Source: Rheinheimera sp. EpRS3 (lineage in GTDB: Bacteria > Pseudomonadota > Gammaproteobacteria > Enterobacterales > Alteromonadaceae). From it: a stretch of 64,000 nucleotides of DNA. The translations under genes and the position numbers were made by a program. The notes beneath the pieces were generated by a model, which searched no databases, had not been told where the DNA came from, and worked only from the letters and a program-made list of their open reading frames with translations. The DNA lies in the NCBI RefSeq assembly GCF_001513785.1, contig NZ_LNQS01000007.1, positions 124,001 through 188,000 on the forward strand. Reading direction: 5' to 3'. Shown here piece after piece: positions 17,936 through 27,414 of the stretch (positions within the stretch are counted from its first letter, which is position 1; each line of letters begins with the position of its first letter).

Positions 17936-18736
17936 GTGAAACAATTACAGGCATTAATAAAACAGGGTGAATTAATTGCAGCTACCGAGCGTGCAATGCA
18001 ACTGTTACGTGATGATCCGGCCAATGCCGATGTGCGGGCTGTTTATATTGAACTGTTGTGTATTCAGGGCGCGCTGGAAAAAGCCGATCAGCAGCTGGAT
18101 ATGATGGTGCGCCAGCATCCCGATTTTCTGGTCGGTGCCGTTAATTTGCGCCAGCTGATCCGCGCAGCGTCTGCAAGGCACGATTTTTATAACGGTGGCA
18201 TGACAGCTACGTTGTTTGGCGAGCCTGATGCGATGTTTGAAGCATTATTATCGCTGCGCCTGGCATTAAAAGAGCAGGATACTGATGCCGCAGTGAAAGC
18301 GGCAAACACACTGGAAATTCTGCGTGGCGCAGTAGCGCTGGATATTAACGGCGAAACAGCAGCAGATGTACGCGATTTGGACGACAGCCTGGCTGGTTAT
18401 CTGGAGTTGTTTGGCACAGATGGCCAGTACTATCTGGCTAAGTTCAGCGAAATTGACAGTTTGCAGCTGAAAAAACCAGAGTCATTGCTTGATACCGTTT
18501 GGCGCCGTGCAGAAATTGTGATTAAAGACGGCCCGCAAGGCGAGGTTTTTGTACCGGTAACTTATGTCGACAGCTTAAAAGTATCGGAGCGGCTGGGCAA
18601 AGACACTAACTGGCAGCAGCACCATGAGCAGCTGGTTACCGGTGCAGGCCAGAAGATGTTGCTGGTTGGCGAAGAAGCGCTGACCTTAACTGAGATCCGT
18701 CAGTTGTCATTGTCAGACTCTGCAGTGACTGCCTGA
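17936..18736 (+). CDS. tagJ: T6SS accessory protein TagJ (ImpE family)
   Basis: A cytoplasmic ImpE-family protein. In Pseudomonas, TagJ binds TssB and ClpV and assists sheath turnover. It starts with TPR-like helices (ALIKQGELIAATERAMQLLRDDP). It then carries the conserved ADVRDLDDSLAGYLELFGTDGQYYLAKFSEIDSL region, split here as two blocks near 145-175, and WRRAEIVIKDGPQGEVFVPVTY. I use GTG 17936, which has GAGG at 17926-17929 at a good distance. A GTG at 17924 would add 4 residues and overlap the previous stop. The product is 266 residues, normal for the family. Its presence goes with the imp-type gene order. Confidence 0.92.
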   Translation: MKQLQALIKQGELIAATERAMQLLRDDPANADVRAVYIELLCIQGALEKADQQLDMMVRQHPDFLVGAVNLRQLIRAASARHDFYNGGMTATLFGEPDAMFEALLSLRLALKEQDTDAAVKAANTLEILRGAVALDINGETAADVRDLDDSLAGYLELFGTDGQYYLAKFSEIDSLQLKKPESLLDTVWRRAEIVIKDGPQGEVFVPVTYVDSLKVSERLGKDTNWQQHHEQLVTGAGQKMLLVGEEALTLTEIRQLSLSDSAVTA

Positions 18737-18753
18737 GCGGGCACGGAGCTAAC

Positions 18754-19248
18754 TTGTTGAAAGTGCATCACAAGCAACCGCTGCAACAATCACTACTCGA
18801 TCGTTTGATTGACGACACGCCGGGTCAGAAAGACAGTGGCCGCAGCCGGCGCGGTTTTGATTTAAAAGCCTTGCGCCTGAGTGTACGGCGCGATCTGGAG
18901 AATTTGCTTAACAGCAGAGTGCAATGGCATACCTGGCCTGACAGTTACACCGAACTGCCGCAAAGCCTGCTGAACTACGGTCTGCCGGATTTTTCTGTGA
19001 TGGTTGTTGACTCCGATGAAGGCCGTTTGCAGTTGTGCCGTGCCGTTGAGCAAACCATTCGCCGGTTTGAACCGCGCTTTGTTGACGTTGAAGTAACAGT
19101 ACCAGAGCAGGAACACGGTATGGAGCGCGTGCTTAAACTGCGCATTCAGGCACTGTTATACGCAGATCCAGAGCCGGAACATATTATGTTTGACTCAGAA
19201 GTAGAACCGGTACATCTGGGGCTGACAATCAGGGATTATCAGGCATGA
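18754..19248 (+). CDS. tssE: T6SS baseplate protein TssE (gp25-like)
   Basis: A 164-residue gp25/lysozyme-like baseplate wedge protein that starts sheath polymerisation. The conserved core is LRLSVRRDLENLLNSR, LPQSLLNYGLPDF and VEQTIRRFEPRF, with the gp25 GL-PDF signature intact. Tandem TTG codons at 18754 and 18757 can start it; GGAG at 18745-18748 serves either. The weak start may keep this low-copy baseplate part below sheath levels. It overlaps tssF by 4 bases. Confidence 0.94.
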   Translation: MLKVHHKQPLQQSLLDRLIDDTPGQKDSGRSRRGFDLKALRLSVRRDLENLLNSRVQWHTWPDSYTELPQSLLNYGLPDFSVMVVDSDEGRLQLCRAVEQTIRRFEPRFVDVEVTVPEQEHGMERVLKLRIQALLYADPEPEHIMFDSEVEPVHLGLTIRDYQA

Positions 19249-21077
19249 ATGATGAATTATTAAAGTATTACAATCGTGAACTGACTTATATCCGCCGTAT
19301 GGGCGCTGAATTTGCCGAGCAATACCCGAAAATTGCCGGCCGTTTACGCATCAGCGAAGAGAATGTTGAAGACCCACACGTATCCCGTTTAATTGAAGGT
19401 TTTGCGCTGTTAACGGCGCAAATCCGCCAGAAACTGGATGACAGCTTTCCTGAGCTGACTGATGCTTTGCTCGGCCAGTTATACCCGGATTATCAGGCGC
19501 CCATACCTTCAACCACAGTATTAAAACTTACCAGCCAGAACCTGTCGAACTCGGGTATTACTGTTAAGCGGGGTACCGAGTTTGAAACCCGTACCGATGG
19601 CTTAAAGCCCTGTACGTTTCAGGCCTGTTACGACACCGATGTCTGGCCACTTAATGTGGTTGCTGCTGAATTTAAAAATACGCCGTTTCATGCGCCAAGG
19701 CCACCGATACAACAAAGTGCCAAGGCGCTATTAAAGCTGCAATTGGCGTGCGAGTTTGAAAATACCGCTATGCACGAACTGGAAGTGCCGGTATTGCGGT
19801 TTTACTTAAATGGCCAGCGCCACCATGTTTATCGCTTGTATGAACTGCTGCTAAGCAAACTGCTGGCTGTCGGTATTGCACCTGCAGGTAAACCTGAAGC
19901 AATAAAGTTTTTATCTGCCGCTCAGTTACAGGCGGTGGGTTTTGCCGATGAACATCAGGTAGTGCCTTACAGCCAGCGTAGTTTTGCCGGTTATCGTTTG
20001 CTAATAGAACAGTTTCTGTGCCCGGAGAAGTTTTTATTTGTTGAGCTACAACAGCTTGACCCGGCCTGGCCAGATATTGACGATAAGTTTGAACTGTATT
20101 TTTATCTCTCTGAAGGCGCTGAAGAGCTGGAGCGACATATTACTGCCGACAGTATGCTGCTTAGCTGTACACCGGTAATAAATTTATTCAGCCAGAAGCT
20201 GGAGCCGGTAAACCTGGATGCCTCGCAATACGAGTATCGCCTGGTGCCCCGTTACCTGGATGCAGATGTGTGCGAAGTGATCCGCATTGAGCAGGTGCAG
20301 GCGTTCGACCCCTTTGGCAACGAGGTAACACTTAACCCATATTACAGCCAGGGCCACCCGGATTATTTGCAACAACAGGATATGTTCTGGCACAGCCGGC
20401 GGGAATTTGCTGACTGGGCCGGAGGCTATTCGGAAACCGGCACAGAAATGTATTTGTCGGTGGTTGACCGTAAATTTAACGGCGTAAATGCCACTGACAC
20501 ACCCAAAGACTGGGTGGTGCAGGTGCAGGCGTTGTGCAGCAACCGCAACTTACCGGCTTACTTACCTTTTGGTGGCGGTGAACCACGCTTTTTAATCCGC
20601 AAACATGCTGATGTCATCAAAGAAGTGCGTTGTTTACACGCACCGACACCCAGTGTGCGTCCGGCATTGCAGGAAGCCAGCCGCTGGCAATTGGTGAATC
20701 ATTTAACCCTGAACCACTTTACCGGCAACGATGCCTTAACCCGGCTTAAAGAAACCCTGCAGTTATATGATTTTCGCTGTACGCCTGAATCCAAAGCGCT
20801 TATTGATGGGATTTGTGGCCTTCGGATCAGTACCGGTACTGCCAGAGTAAGCCATAACGGCCGGGTTGCGGTATGTAGCGGCAGTGAGATTTTGCTGGAG
20901 TTTACCCAGTCATCTTATGCTGGCAGTGGTATTTACTTTTTTGCCAATATTCTGGATGTGTTTTTCGCGCAGTACGCCACAGTAAACAGCTACACGCGAT
21001 TGACAGTAAAGCTGAAAGAACATGAACAGCTATATCATCGCTGGCCAGCGCGCTCTGGCTCTAAGGTATTGCTGTGA
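19245..21077 (+). CDS. tssF: T6SS baseplate protein TssF
   Basis: TssF (VasA/ImpG), 610 residues, forms the baseplate wedge with TssG and TssE. It begins with the hallmark LLKYYNRELTYIRRMGAEFAEQYPKIAGRL (in two blocks over residues 4-33) and ends with a CLAPEESQALI-like segment seen here as CTPESKALIDGI. Further family blocks are RLIEGFALLTAQIRQKLDD and LLGQLYPDYQAPIPS. It overlaps both neighbours by 4 bases (ATGA and GTGA), which supports coupled synthesis of E, F and G. Length is normal. Confidence 0.96.
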   Translation: MNDELLKYYNRELTYIRRMGAEFAEQYPKIAGRLRISEENVEDPHVSRLIEGFALLTAQIRQKLDDSFPELTDALLGQLYPDYQAPIPSTTVLKLTSQNLSNSGITVKRGTEFETRTDGLKPCTFQACYDTDVWPLNVVAAEFKNTPFHAPRPPIQQSAKALLKLQLACEFENTAMHELEVPVLRFYLNGQRHHVYRLYELLLSKLLAVGIAPAGKPEAIKFLSAAQLQAVGFADEHQVVPYSQRSFAGYRLLIEQFLCPEKFLFVELQQLDPAWPDIDDKFELYFYLSEGAEELERHITADSMLLSCTPVINLFSQKLEPVNLDASQYEYRLVPRYLDADVCEVIRIEQVQAFDPFGNEVTLNPYYSQGHPDYLQQQDMFWHSRREFADWAGGYSETGTEMYLSVVDRKFNGVNATDTPKDWVVQVQALCSNRNLPAYLPFGGGEPRFLIRKHADVIKEVRCLHAPTPSVRPALQEASRWQLVNHLTLNHFTGNDALTRLKETLQLYDFRCTPESKALIDGICGLRISTGTARVSHNGRVAVCSGSEILLEFTQSSYAGSGIYFFANILDVFFAQYATVNSYTRLTVKLKEHEQLYHRWPARSGSKVLL

Positions 21078-22078
21078 AATTGGCACAGTTAACCACTAAT
21101 CCGTCAGAGTTTGATTTTTATCAGGCGGTATATTCTCTCGAGCGCCAGTTTGGCAGTGAACAAAAACGCTGGCAGGGTATTGGCCGCGATGGTTTTCCCA
21201 AACAGGAATTAGTGCGCTTTAAAAGTGTGCAACATTTGGGGTTCCCTGGCCAGCCGATTATAAAAGTAGAACCGCGCGCAGCAGAAAAACTGCACAGCGG
21301 CGCCCAGGCTGTTGCTATGCACGTTAGTTTTCTGGGGCTAACCGGCCCCAGCGGAGTATTACCACAACACTATACGGAAATGGTGCTGCAGCGCCTGAAG
21401 CAGCGCGATAAAACCATGCGCGACTTCTTTGATCTGTTTAATCACCGTTTAATTTCATTGTACTACCGCGCCTGGGAAAAATACCGCTTTGCCTGTCAGT
21501 ATGAAATTGCTGCGCCAGAGCAGGACAGTTTTAGCGCGGTGTTAAAAACCTTGTCTGGCGCGCGTAAAACACTCGGTTTGTATTATGCCGGCGCCTTTAG
21601 CCAGCACAACCGCAGTGCGCAGCAGTTAACACAAATTCTGACCGAGCTATTGAAAACCAACGTAGAGTTGGAGCCATTAAAGGGCCGCTGGCTTACGCTG
21701 GGTAAAGATGAGCAAAGCCGGCTGGCAATGAAGTTTCTGCCGCAGGGCCAGCATGCCGGGCTTGGTCAGTCGGCAATGCTTGGTAGCCGGGTATGGGATG
21801 TCAGTTCAGCTATTGAACTGATCATCACTGCGCCGCCAGGGCGTGGTGATCAATTACTGCCCGGCAGTTATCAGCATGCACTGATTAGCAGCGTACTGGC
21901 CGATTTTTTGCCGGCGGCACTTAAAGTGCGGGTTACGCTGGTAGGCAAGCACCAGGATTTCCCTACCGCACAGTTGGGCAAACGCCAGCTTTGTCTGGGC
22001 CAAAGTGGCAGTTTGGCTGTCAGGACTTCAATACAACATCAGATGACCCGGCTCAGCTATCAGCTGGCCCGGGCCTAG
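21074..22078 (+). CDS. tssG: T6SS baseplate protein TssG
   Basis: TssG (VasB/ImpH), 334 residues, the partner of TssF in the baseplate wedge. Conserved parts are FDFYQAVYSLER, VRFKSVQHLGFPGQPI, MHVSFLGLTGPSGVLPQHYTE, RDFFDLFNHRLISLYYRAWEKYR and the C-terminal DLPLAQLGK-like segment FPTAQLGKRQLCLGQ, given as split blocks. It starts at GTG 21074 inside the end of tssF. clpV follows 20 bases after its stop. Confidence 0.96.
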   Translation: MKLAQLTTNPSEFDFYQAVYSLERQFGSEQKRWQGIGRDGFPKQELVRFKSVQHLGFPGQPIIKVEPRAAEKLHSGAQAVAMHVSFLGLTGPSGVLPQHYTEMVLQRLKQRDKTMRDFFDLFNHRLISLYYRAWEKYRFACQYEIAAPEQDSFSAVLKTLSGARKTLGLYYAGAFSQHNRSAQQLTQILTELLKTNVELEPLKGRWLTLGKDEQSRLAMKFLPQGQHAGLGQSAMLGSRVWDVSSAIELIITAPPGRGDQLLPGSYQHALISSVLADFLPAALKVRVTLVGKHQDFPTAQLGKRQLCLGQSGSLAVRTSIQHQMTRLSYQLARA

Positions 22079-22098
22079 TTAATGCACAGGAAGCAATT

Positions 22099-24696
22099 AT
22101 GTCTACTACCACGTTAAAAAGTCTGGTTGAAAAACTTAACTCTGCCAGCCGTCAATCGCTGGAAGCGGCGACAGCACGTTGTCAGTCACGCTCGCATTAC
22201 AGTGTTGAAACCGAACACTGGCTCGATGCCATGCTGGAACAAGGCGATGGTGATCTGCAATTGTTATTACGCAGTTTTGGTATTAATACCGATACGGTAA
22301 AGCAGCAACTGCAGCAAGCGCTGGAGCAGATGAAAACCGGTAATAACGCCTTGCCGAGCATTTCAGTGCAGCTTATCAACCTGTTACGCACCAGCTGGCT
22401 TAGCACCACTATTGAATTTGCCGATCAGCAGATCCGCTCTGCCTACATTATTTACACCTTGCTTAAAGATGACAGTATGGCTGCGCTGTTAAGCCGCCGT
22501 GTTCCGGCGCTGGATAAACTGGATGCGGCAGAGTTGCTGCGGGTATGGCCAGAGCTGGCCAAACAAAGCGGTGAGCAGCAAAATGCAGCAGCGGCATCAG
22601 CCAAAGTGACCGGCGGTAAAACACCGTCATTGGATCAATTCACGACCGATCTTACCGCCCAGGCCCGGGCTGGTAAAATTGACCCTATTGTCGGGCGTGA
22701 TTATGAAATCCGCCAGATGATCGATATTTTAACCCGGCGCCGGCAAAATAACCCGATCCTGACCGGCGAAGCGGGTGTCGGTAAAACTGCTGTGGTTGAA
22801 GGCTTAGCGCTTAAGATTGCTGCCGGTGAAGTGCCGGATAAACTTAAGAATATCAGCTTACGAGTGCTGGATCTGGCATTACTGCAGGCCGGTGCCGGTA
22901 TGAAAGGTGAATTTGAAAACCGGCTGAAAAATGTTATTAAAGAAGTAAATAGCTCTGCCACACCGGTTATTCTGTTTATTGATGAAGCTCATACCATGAT
23001 AGGCAGCGGCGGACAGGCAGGGCAGAACGATGCTGCCAACCTGTTAAAACCGGCACTTGCCCGCGGTGAGCTGCGCACTATAGCTGCCACTACCTGGGCT
23101 GAGTATAAAAAATACTTCGAAAAAGACGCTGCGCTGGCCAGACGTTTTCAGGTGGTTAAAGTAGAAGAGCCCACTCCGGCACTGGCTGCCATTATGATGC
23201 GCGGTTTGCTGCCCGTTATGGAGCAGCATCACGGTGTATCAATAACCGAGCAGGCGTTGCAGGCTGCTGTTAATTTGTCGCACCGTTATATCAATGGCCG
23301 TCAGTTACCGGACAAAGCAGTAGGGTTGCTTGACACGGCCTGTGCCCGTGTTGCGATGAGCCAGGATGCGATACCCGGTCCGGTAGAAGATCAGCAGCGT
23401 AAAGTGGCGCAGCTGCAGCAGGAAATGGCAGTATTAAAACGCGAGCAATGTCTGGGCGTTGATCATGCCGAAGCGCTGCAGGCGCTGGATGATAAATCGC
23501 AGCAAGCACAGCAGCAACTGGAGCAATTACAGCAAGACTGGCAGCAACAAAAAACGCTGGTAGCTGAAGCAAGAGACTTGGCGCAGCAACTGACTGCTGA
23601 GCCGCAAGCTGAGCACTCGCCGTTATTACAGCGTTTACTGGAAATAAAAGCAGATTTTTCGGCTATTACGGACCCCATGGTGCACTGGCAGGTAACTGAA
23701 GAGTTAATTGCTGAAGTGGTATCAGACTGGACTGGTATTCCGCTGGGTAAAATGCAGGCTGATGAAATTAATACCGTATTAGCGCTTAATACCTTTTTAC
23801 AGCAAAGAGTAGTAGGGCAAGACCATGCGCTTGAGCTTATCGCCCGCACTGTGCAGACATCCCGTGCACAGCTGGCCGATGAAAACAAACCCAATGGTAT
23901 TTTCCTGCTTACCGGCCCAAGCGGGGTAGGTAAAACAGAAACCGCACTGGCGCTGGCTGAACAGGTTTACGGCAGCGAAGAGCAGCTTACTGTCATTAAC
24001 ATGTCAGAGTTTAAAGAAGAGCATAAGGTGTCGTTATTGCTCGGCTCTCCACCGGGTTATGTCGGCTACGGCGAAGGCGGTGTGTTAACTGAAGCGGTGC
24101 GGCGCAAACCGTACAGCGTGATCCTGCTGGATGAAATGGAAAAAGCCCATCCGGGGGTGCAGGACATTTTTTATCAGGTGTTTGATAAAGGCACCATTAA
24201 AGATGGTGAAGGCCGGGATATCGATTTTAAAAACACCATCATCATTATGACGTCAAATGTTGGCACCGACACAACCATGCGCTTGTTTGAAGACCCTGAT
24301 ACTGCGCCATCAACAGAGGGCTTAGCCAAAGCACTTAAAGATGATTTGTTAAAAGTGTTTAAACCAGCTTTTCTTGGCCGCTTAAATCTGATCCCCTATC
24401 TGCCGCTTGATAATGACAAGTTAGGCTTGATTACCGGCCTGCAGTTAAAACGGATTGAAAAGCGCTTGCAACAACATTACCGCGCTGAATTTAGTTATAG
24501 CCCGCAGGTTACTGAGCTGATTGTCAGCCAGTGTCAGGATGCAGGCTCAGGCGCCCGCACTATCCATAATATTCTGCAAAACCAGTTGTTACCTGAGCTA
24601 TCGGTGCGGATTTTACAGCGTGTGGCGCAGCAACAACCCGTTACGGCAATTGAACTACAGGCGGCTGACGGCGTGTTTAGCTACGCGGTAAATTAA
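22099..24696 (+). CDS. clpV: T6SS AAA+ ATPase ClpV (TssH)
   Basis: Hexameric ClpB-type ATPase that unfolds contracted TssB/TssC sheaths for reuse. ATG 22099 gives 865 residues; a longer frame reaching into tssG lacks homology. The N-domain begins LVEKLNSASRQSLEAATARC, as in ClpV. The first AAA module has Walker A GEAGVGKT at 223-230 and the DEAHTMIG Walker B. A coiled-coil middle region rich in Gln follows. The second module has GPSGVGKT at 606-613 and LLDEMEKAHP. Both ATP sites look intact. The ribosome site is AGGAAG before the start. It ends the large operon. Confidence 0.97.
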   Translation: MSTTTLKSLVEKLNSASRQSLEAATARCQSRSHYSVETEHWLDAMLEQGDGDLQLLLRSFGINTDTVKQQLQQALEQMKTGNNALPSISVQLINLLRTSWLSTTIEFADQQIRSAYIIYTLLKDDSMAALLSRRVPALDKLDAAELLRVWPELAKQSGEQQNAAAASAKVTGGKTPSLDQFTTDLTAQARAGKIDPIVGRDYEIRQMIDILTRRRQNNPILTGEAGVGKTAVVEGLALKIAAGEVPDKLKNISLRVLDLALLQAGAGMKGEFENRLKNVIKEVNSSATPVILFIDEAHTMIGSGGQAGQNDAANLLKPALARGELRTIAATTWAEYKKYFEKDAALARRFQVVKVEEPTPALAAIMMRGLLPVMEQHHGVSITEQALQAAVNLSHRYINGRQLPDKAVGLLDTACARVAMSQDAIPGPVEDQQRKVAQLQQEMAVLKREQCLGVDHAEALQALDDKSQQAQQQLEQLQQDWQQQKTLVAEARDLAQQLTAEPQAEHSPLLQRLLEIKADFSAITDPMVHWQVTEELIAEVVSDWTGIPLGKMQADEINTVLALNTFLQQRVVGQDHALELIARTVQTSRAQLADENKPNGIFLLTGPSGVGKTETALALAEQVYGSEEQLTVINMSEFKEEHKVSLLLGSPPGYVGYGEGGVLTEAVRRKPYSVILLDEMEKAHPGVQDIFYQVFDKGTIKDGEGRDIDFKNTIIIMTSNVGTDTTMRLFEDPDTAPSTEGLAKALKDDLLKVFKPAFLGRLNLIPYLPLDNDKLGLITGLQLKRIEKRLQQHYRAEFSYSPQVTELIVSQCQDAGSGARTIHNILQNQLLPELSVRILQRVAQQQPVTAIELQAADGVFSYAVN

Positions 24697-24779
24697 TATT
24701 TTGCTGCCTGTTGTAGGTACCTAAGTGACTGGTAGCAAAGAAAAGTTAAAAATTAGCGTGTTAAATAGTTAATTTGTTG

Positions 24780-24807
24780 TTGTCAATATTTTATTTGGCG
24801 ATATAAT
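24780..24807 (+). promoter_or_regulatory. Strong sigma70 promoter for hcp
   Basis: TTGTCA at 24780-24785 and a perfect TATAAT at 24802-24807 are 16 bases apart, within the AT-rich 295-base gap 24697-24991 between clpV and hcp. It predicts an untranslated leader of about 178 bases before the hcp ATG. This would allow high expression of Hcp independently of the large operon. GGCGATAT occurs at 24797-24804 and again at 24830-24837, flanking the start point. Confidence 0.65.
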
Positions 24808-24812
24808 TTGTG

Positions 24813-24826
24813 AAGTTTAAAAACTT
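24813..24826. promoter_or_regulatory. Palindrome at the predicted hcp start point
   Basis: AAGTTT-AA-AAACTT is a perfect inverted repeat centred a few bases after the -10 box, a typical operator position. It is AT-only apart from two G/C pairs, so chance occurrence in this AT-rich gap is possible. Confidence 0.3.
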
Positions 24827-24991
24827 ACTGGCGATATTTAATGTTTTTGTAATAACACTAAATATATATTAAGTGCTTATTATATAAACTTTGTGGTGGT
24901 TTTTAACGTTTTGTCCGGGTTGATTAGTTACCCAGGCTAACCTTGATGTCCAATGTTGGGCACCTGTTTAAATATGCAAAAGGAGCATAGC

Positions 24992-25471
24992 ATGCAAGCA
25001 AATACCTACCTGAAATACGGCGCGATCAAAGGCGAAACAACCGCTGAAGAGTTCAAGGACATGATCACTGTGTTATCAATGGACTGGGGCACTCAGCGTG
25101 AACTGAGCTCATTCACTGGTACTGCAATGGACCGTGAAGCCAGCGCTACCCGTTTAAATGATATCGTTATCACTAAACTGCAGGACAAATCTTCTCCGGA
25201 TCTGTTCAAAGAAGCGACTATCGGTAAAGGCCAGAAAGCCGTATTCCACATCACCAAGCAAGGCGATAAAGTGGAAGAGATCATGAAAATTGAACTGACT
25301 GATGCGATGATCAGCAGCTACCAGATGTCAGTATCTGGTGACCGTCCAACAGAAACTATCGTTATCAGCTACACCGAGCTGATGATGACTGTTACTCCTA
25401 CAGACGACAAAAACAACGTTACTGCTCCGTTGGTATACGGTTACAGCGGCGTTAAAGGTTCTAAGCTGTAA
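24992..25471 (+). CDS. hcp: T6SS tube protein Hcp (TssD)
   Basis: The hexameric tube protein that is expelled by the T6SS and can carry effectors in its lumen. ATG 24992 has a good AGGAG at 24981-24985 and gives 159 residues beginning MQANTYLKYGAIKGE, the size and start of the Hcp1-type family. A longer frame from 24953 is not supported. Other family blocks are RLNDIVITKLQDKSSPDLF and KIELTDAMISSYQMS. It has its own promoter and a strong terminator, so it is a one-gene unit set between the machine operon and the effector module. Codon use looks well adapted, as expected for an abundant protein. Confidence 0.97.
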   Translation: MQANTYLKYGAIKGETTAEEFKDMITVLSMDWGTQRELSSFTGTAMDREASATRLNDIVITKLQDKSSPDLFKEATIGKGQKAVFHITKQGDKVEEIMKIELTDAMISSYQMSVSGDRPTETIVISYTELMMTVTPTDDKNNVTAPLVYGYSGVKGSKL

Positions 25472-25480
25472 GCTAAACCC

Positions 25481-25509
25481 GCTGGTGTGGATTACCACAC
25501 CAGCTTTTT
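25481..25509 (+). terminator. Intrinsic terminator after hcp
   Basis: GCTGGTGTGG (25481-25490) pairs perfectly with CCACACCAGC (25495-25504) around ATTA, followed by five T residues. It ends the hcp message 10 bases after the stop. The vgrG operon therefore needs its own promoter or read-through. Confidence 0.9.
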
Positions 25510-25558
25510 ATCTGCTTTTTTACCAATCATCTTATCAGTAACCAATTGAGGCGAATGG

Positions 25559-27373
25559 ATGCAACAGGCAACCCAGGACGAGAACAGCATCAAGATCGAC
25601 ACGCCGCTTGGCAAAGATGCTTTGATTTTAACCCGGTTTGTATACAGGGAAGCATTGTCACAGTTGTTTAACGTTGACGCTGAAGTGTATGGCAACGGCC
25701 GGGAAATTAAACCGGATGAGCTGATCGGTAAAGAAGTCACTATTACCTTAGAGTTAGGTGGCAATAAGCAACGCTATTTTCATGCTGTGGTGGCAAATGT
25801 AGCGGCTTTAGGCGCCAGAGTAAGTAAAGACGCTGCCGATGCTGAGTATCGTGATTACAGTCTGCATTTGGTTGCCAGTGCCTGGTATATGAAACACCGG
25901 GTAAACAGCCGTATTTTCCGGGCTAAAAATGTGCTGAAAATTGTTGAGCAAATAGCCGGTGAGCATAGTGTAAAAGTCGATGTTGCGGCAAAGGTTCAGG
26001 GCAGCTACCCCGATTATGATTTTAAAGTGCAATATGAAGAGAGCGACTGGGATTTTATTCAGCGCCTACTGCAGCAAGAAGGTATCTTTTACTACTTTGA
26101 CCATACGCAAAGCAGCCATAAGCTGATTTTAGCCGATAAGGCCACGGCTTATGAGCCCTGCGCTGAGGCTCAGGTTAAATTTCAAAGTGGCAGCTTATCA
26201 GAGCCGCATATTCATCAGTGGCAAAAAGCCCTGATAATGGCACCGGGTAAGTACGTGCAGCGTGGCTATGATCTGAAAAAGCCAACCTCATTACCTACCG
26301 GTGAGGCCAACAAAGGACAGTTGGTGTCAGGCCATGCCAATTATGAAGTGTTTAGTTACGAGGCAGAGTCTGAGTTTCATCCGCGGGTTAAGAATATTGC
26401 CGATATCCGCCTTGAAGCTTTGCAGCGTGATATAGATCGGCGCAAAGGCAGTAGTAACTGCCGTAGTTTCAGTATTGGCAAAACTTTTACCTTATCTGAG
26501 CATGAAGACAAAGCCGAAGCTGGTAAGCAGTATGTGCTGACCGACGTTATTCTTACCGCTGAAATTGCCAGCCAGACGGGTGCCAGTAAGTCTGCCACAC
26601 AGCAAATCAGCAACAGTTTTCATTGTGTGCCAAAAGAGGTTGCCTACCGGCCAAGGCTTACGGCAAATAAGCCGGTGATTACCGGTGTGCAAAGCGCTAC
26701 CGTTACCTGTAAAGGTGGAGAAGAGATTTCTGTCGATGAGCTTGGCCGTATCACGGTGAAATTTCACTGGGATCGTAGCGATATCAAAGATAATGAAAGC
26801 TCATGCCCAATTCGTGTCAGCCAAAACTGGGCGGGTAAAAACTGGGGCGCTTTTTTCTTCCCGCGCCGCGATCAGGAAGTATTGGTTGAGTTTTTAAATG
26901 GTGATCCCGATCAGCCTATCGTGATTGGTGCTGTGTACAACTCAGATCATATGCCGCCTTATGCCTTGCCGGATGATAAAACCCAAAGTGGTATTAAAAC
27001 CCGCTCCAGTAAAGGGGGCGGTGCGGCAAACTTTAACGAACTGCGCTTTGAAGATAAAAAAGGCGAAGAGCTGTTATATCTGCATGCAGAAAAAGATTTT
27101 GAACTGCAGGTAGAAAATAACCAAACCGATATGGTCGGTAATGATCGCCTTACCACGGTAAAAGGCAATGATACTGAAACAGTCAACAAAGATCGTAAAA
27201 ACACTGTTGATGGTAGCGATAGCCTTAAAGTGGGTAAAAAGCTGCTGATTGATGCCGGTGATGCCATCACCATTAAAACCGGTGCGGCGTCGATATCAAT
27301 GAAAAGCGACGGCTCTATTGATATTAAGGGCGTTAATATCACCATTAAAGGCAGTAAAGTCAGTATTAACTAA
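25559..27373 (+). CDS. vgrG: T6SS spike protein VgrG (TssI)
   Basis: A 604-residue trimeric spike protein at the tip of the Hcp tube. The N-terminal gp27-like part has TPLGKDALILTRFVYREALSQLF, in blocks from about residue 13, and the WDFIQRLLQQEGIFYYFDH motif near 160-180. The gp5-like OB-fold has DELGRITVKFHWDR, RVSQNWAGKNWGAFFFPRRDQEVL (split) and FLNGDPDQPIVIGAVYN. The C-terminal beta-helix has the repeated V/T pattern VGNDRLTTVKGNDTETV and ends at SVKSVSIN-like GSKVSIN. No extra catalytic C-terminal domain is present, so it is a structural carrier. GAGGCG precedes the ATG. Confidence 0.97.
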   Translation: MQQATQDENSIKIDTPLGKDALILTRFVYREALSQLFNVDAEVYGNGREIKPDELIGKEVTITLELGGNKQRYFHAVVANVAALGARVSKDAADAEYRDYSLHLVASAWYMKHRVNSRIFRAKNVLKIVEQIAGEHSVKVDVAAKVQGSYPDYDFKVQYEESDWDFIQRLLQQEGIFYYFDHTQSSHKLILADKATAYEPCAEAQVKFQSGSLSEPHIHQWQKALIMAPGKYVQRGYDLKKPTSLPTGEANKGQLVSGHANYEVFSYEAESEFHPRVKNIADIRLEALQRDIDRRKGSSNCRSFSIGKTFTLSEHEDKAEAGKQYVLTDVILTAEIASQTGASKSATQQISNSFHCVPKEVAYRPRLTANKPVITGVQSATVTCKGGEEISVDELGRITVKFHWDRSDIKDNESSCPIRVSQNWAGKNWGAFFFPRRDQEVLVEFLNGDPDQPIVIGAVYNSDHMPPYALPDDKTQSGIKTRSSKGGGAANFNELRFEDKKGEELLYLHAEKDFELQVENNQTDMVGNDRLTTVKGNDTETVNKDRKNTVDGSDSLKVGKKLLIDAGDAITIKTGAASISMKSDGSIDIKGVNITIKGSKVSIN

Positions 27374-27414
27374 GCGGTATTATCGCTCTACTTCGCCAGA
27401 CAGGATAAAACAAA

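Noticed and set aside
21991..22098. A 36-residue N-terminal extension of ClpV
   Set aside because: It lies within tssG coding sequence and ClpV proteins begin at the LVEKLNSASR region. ATG 22099 has a ribosome site.
23463..23894. A 143-residue frame on the minus strand inside clpV
   Set aside because: It is Ser/Cys-rich and lies antisense to the conserved AAA+ coding sequence, so it is a shadow of codon bias.
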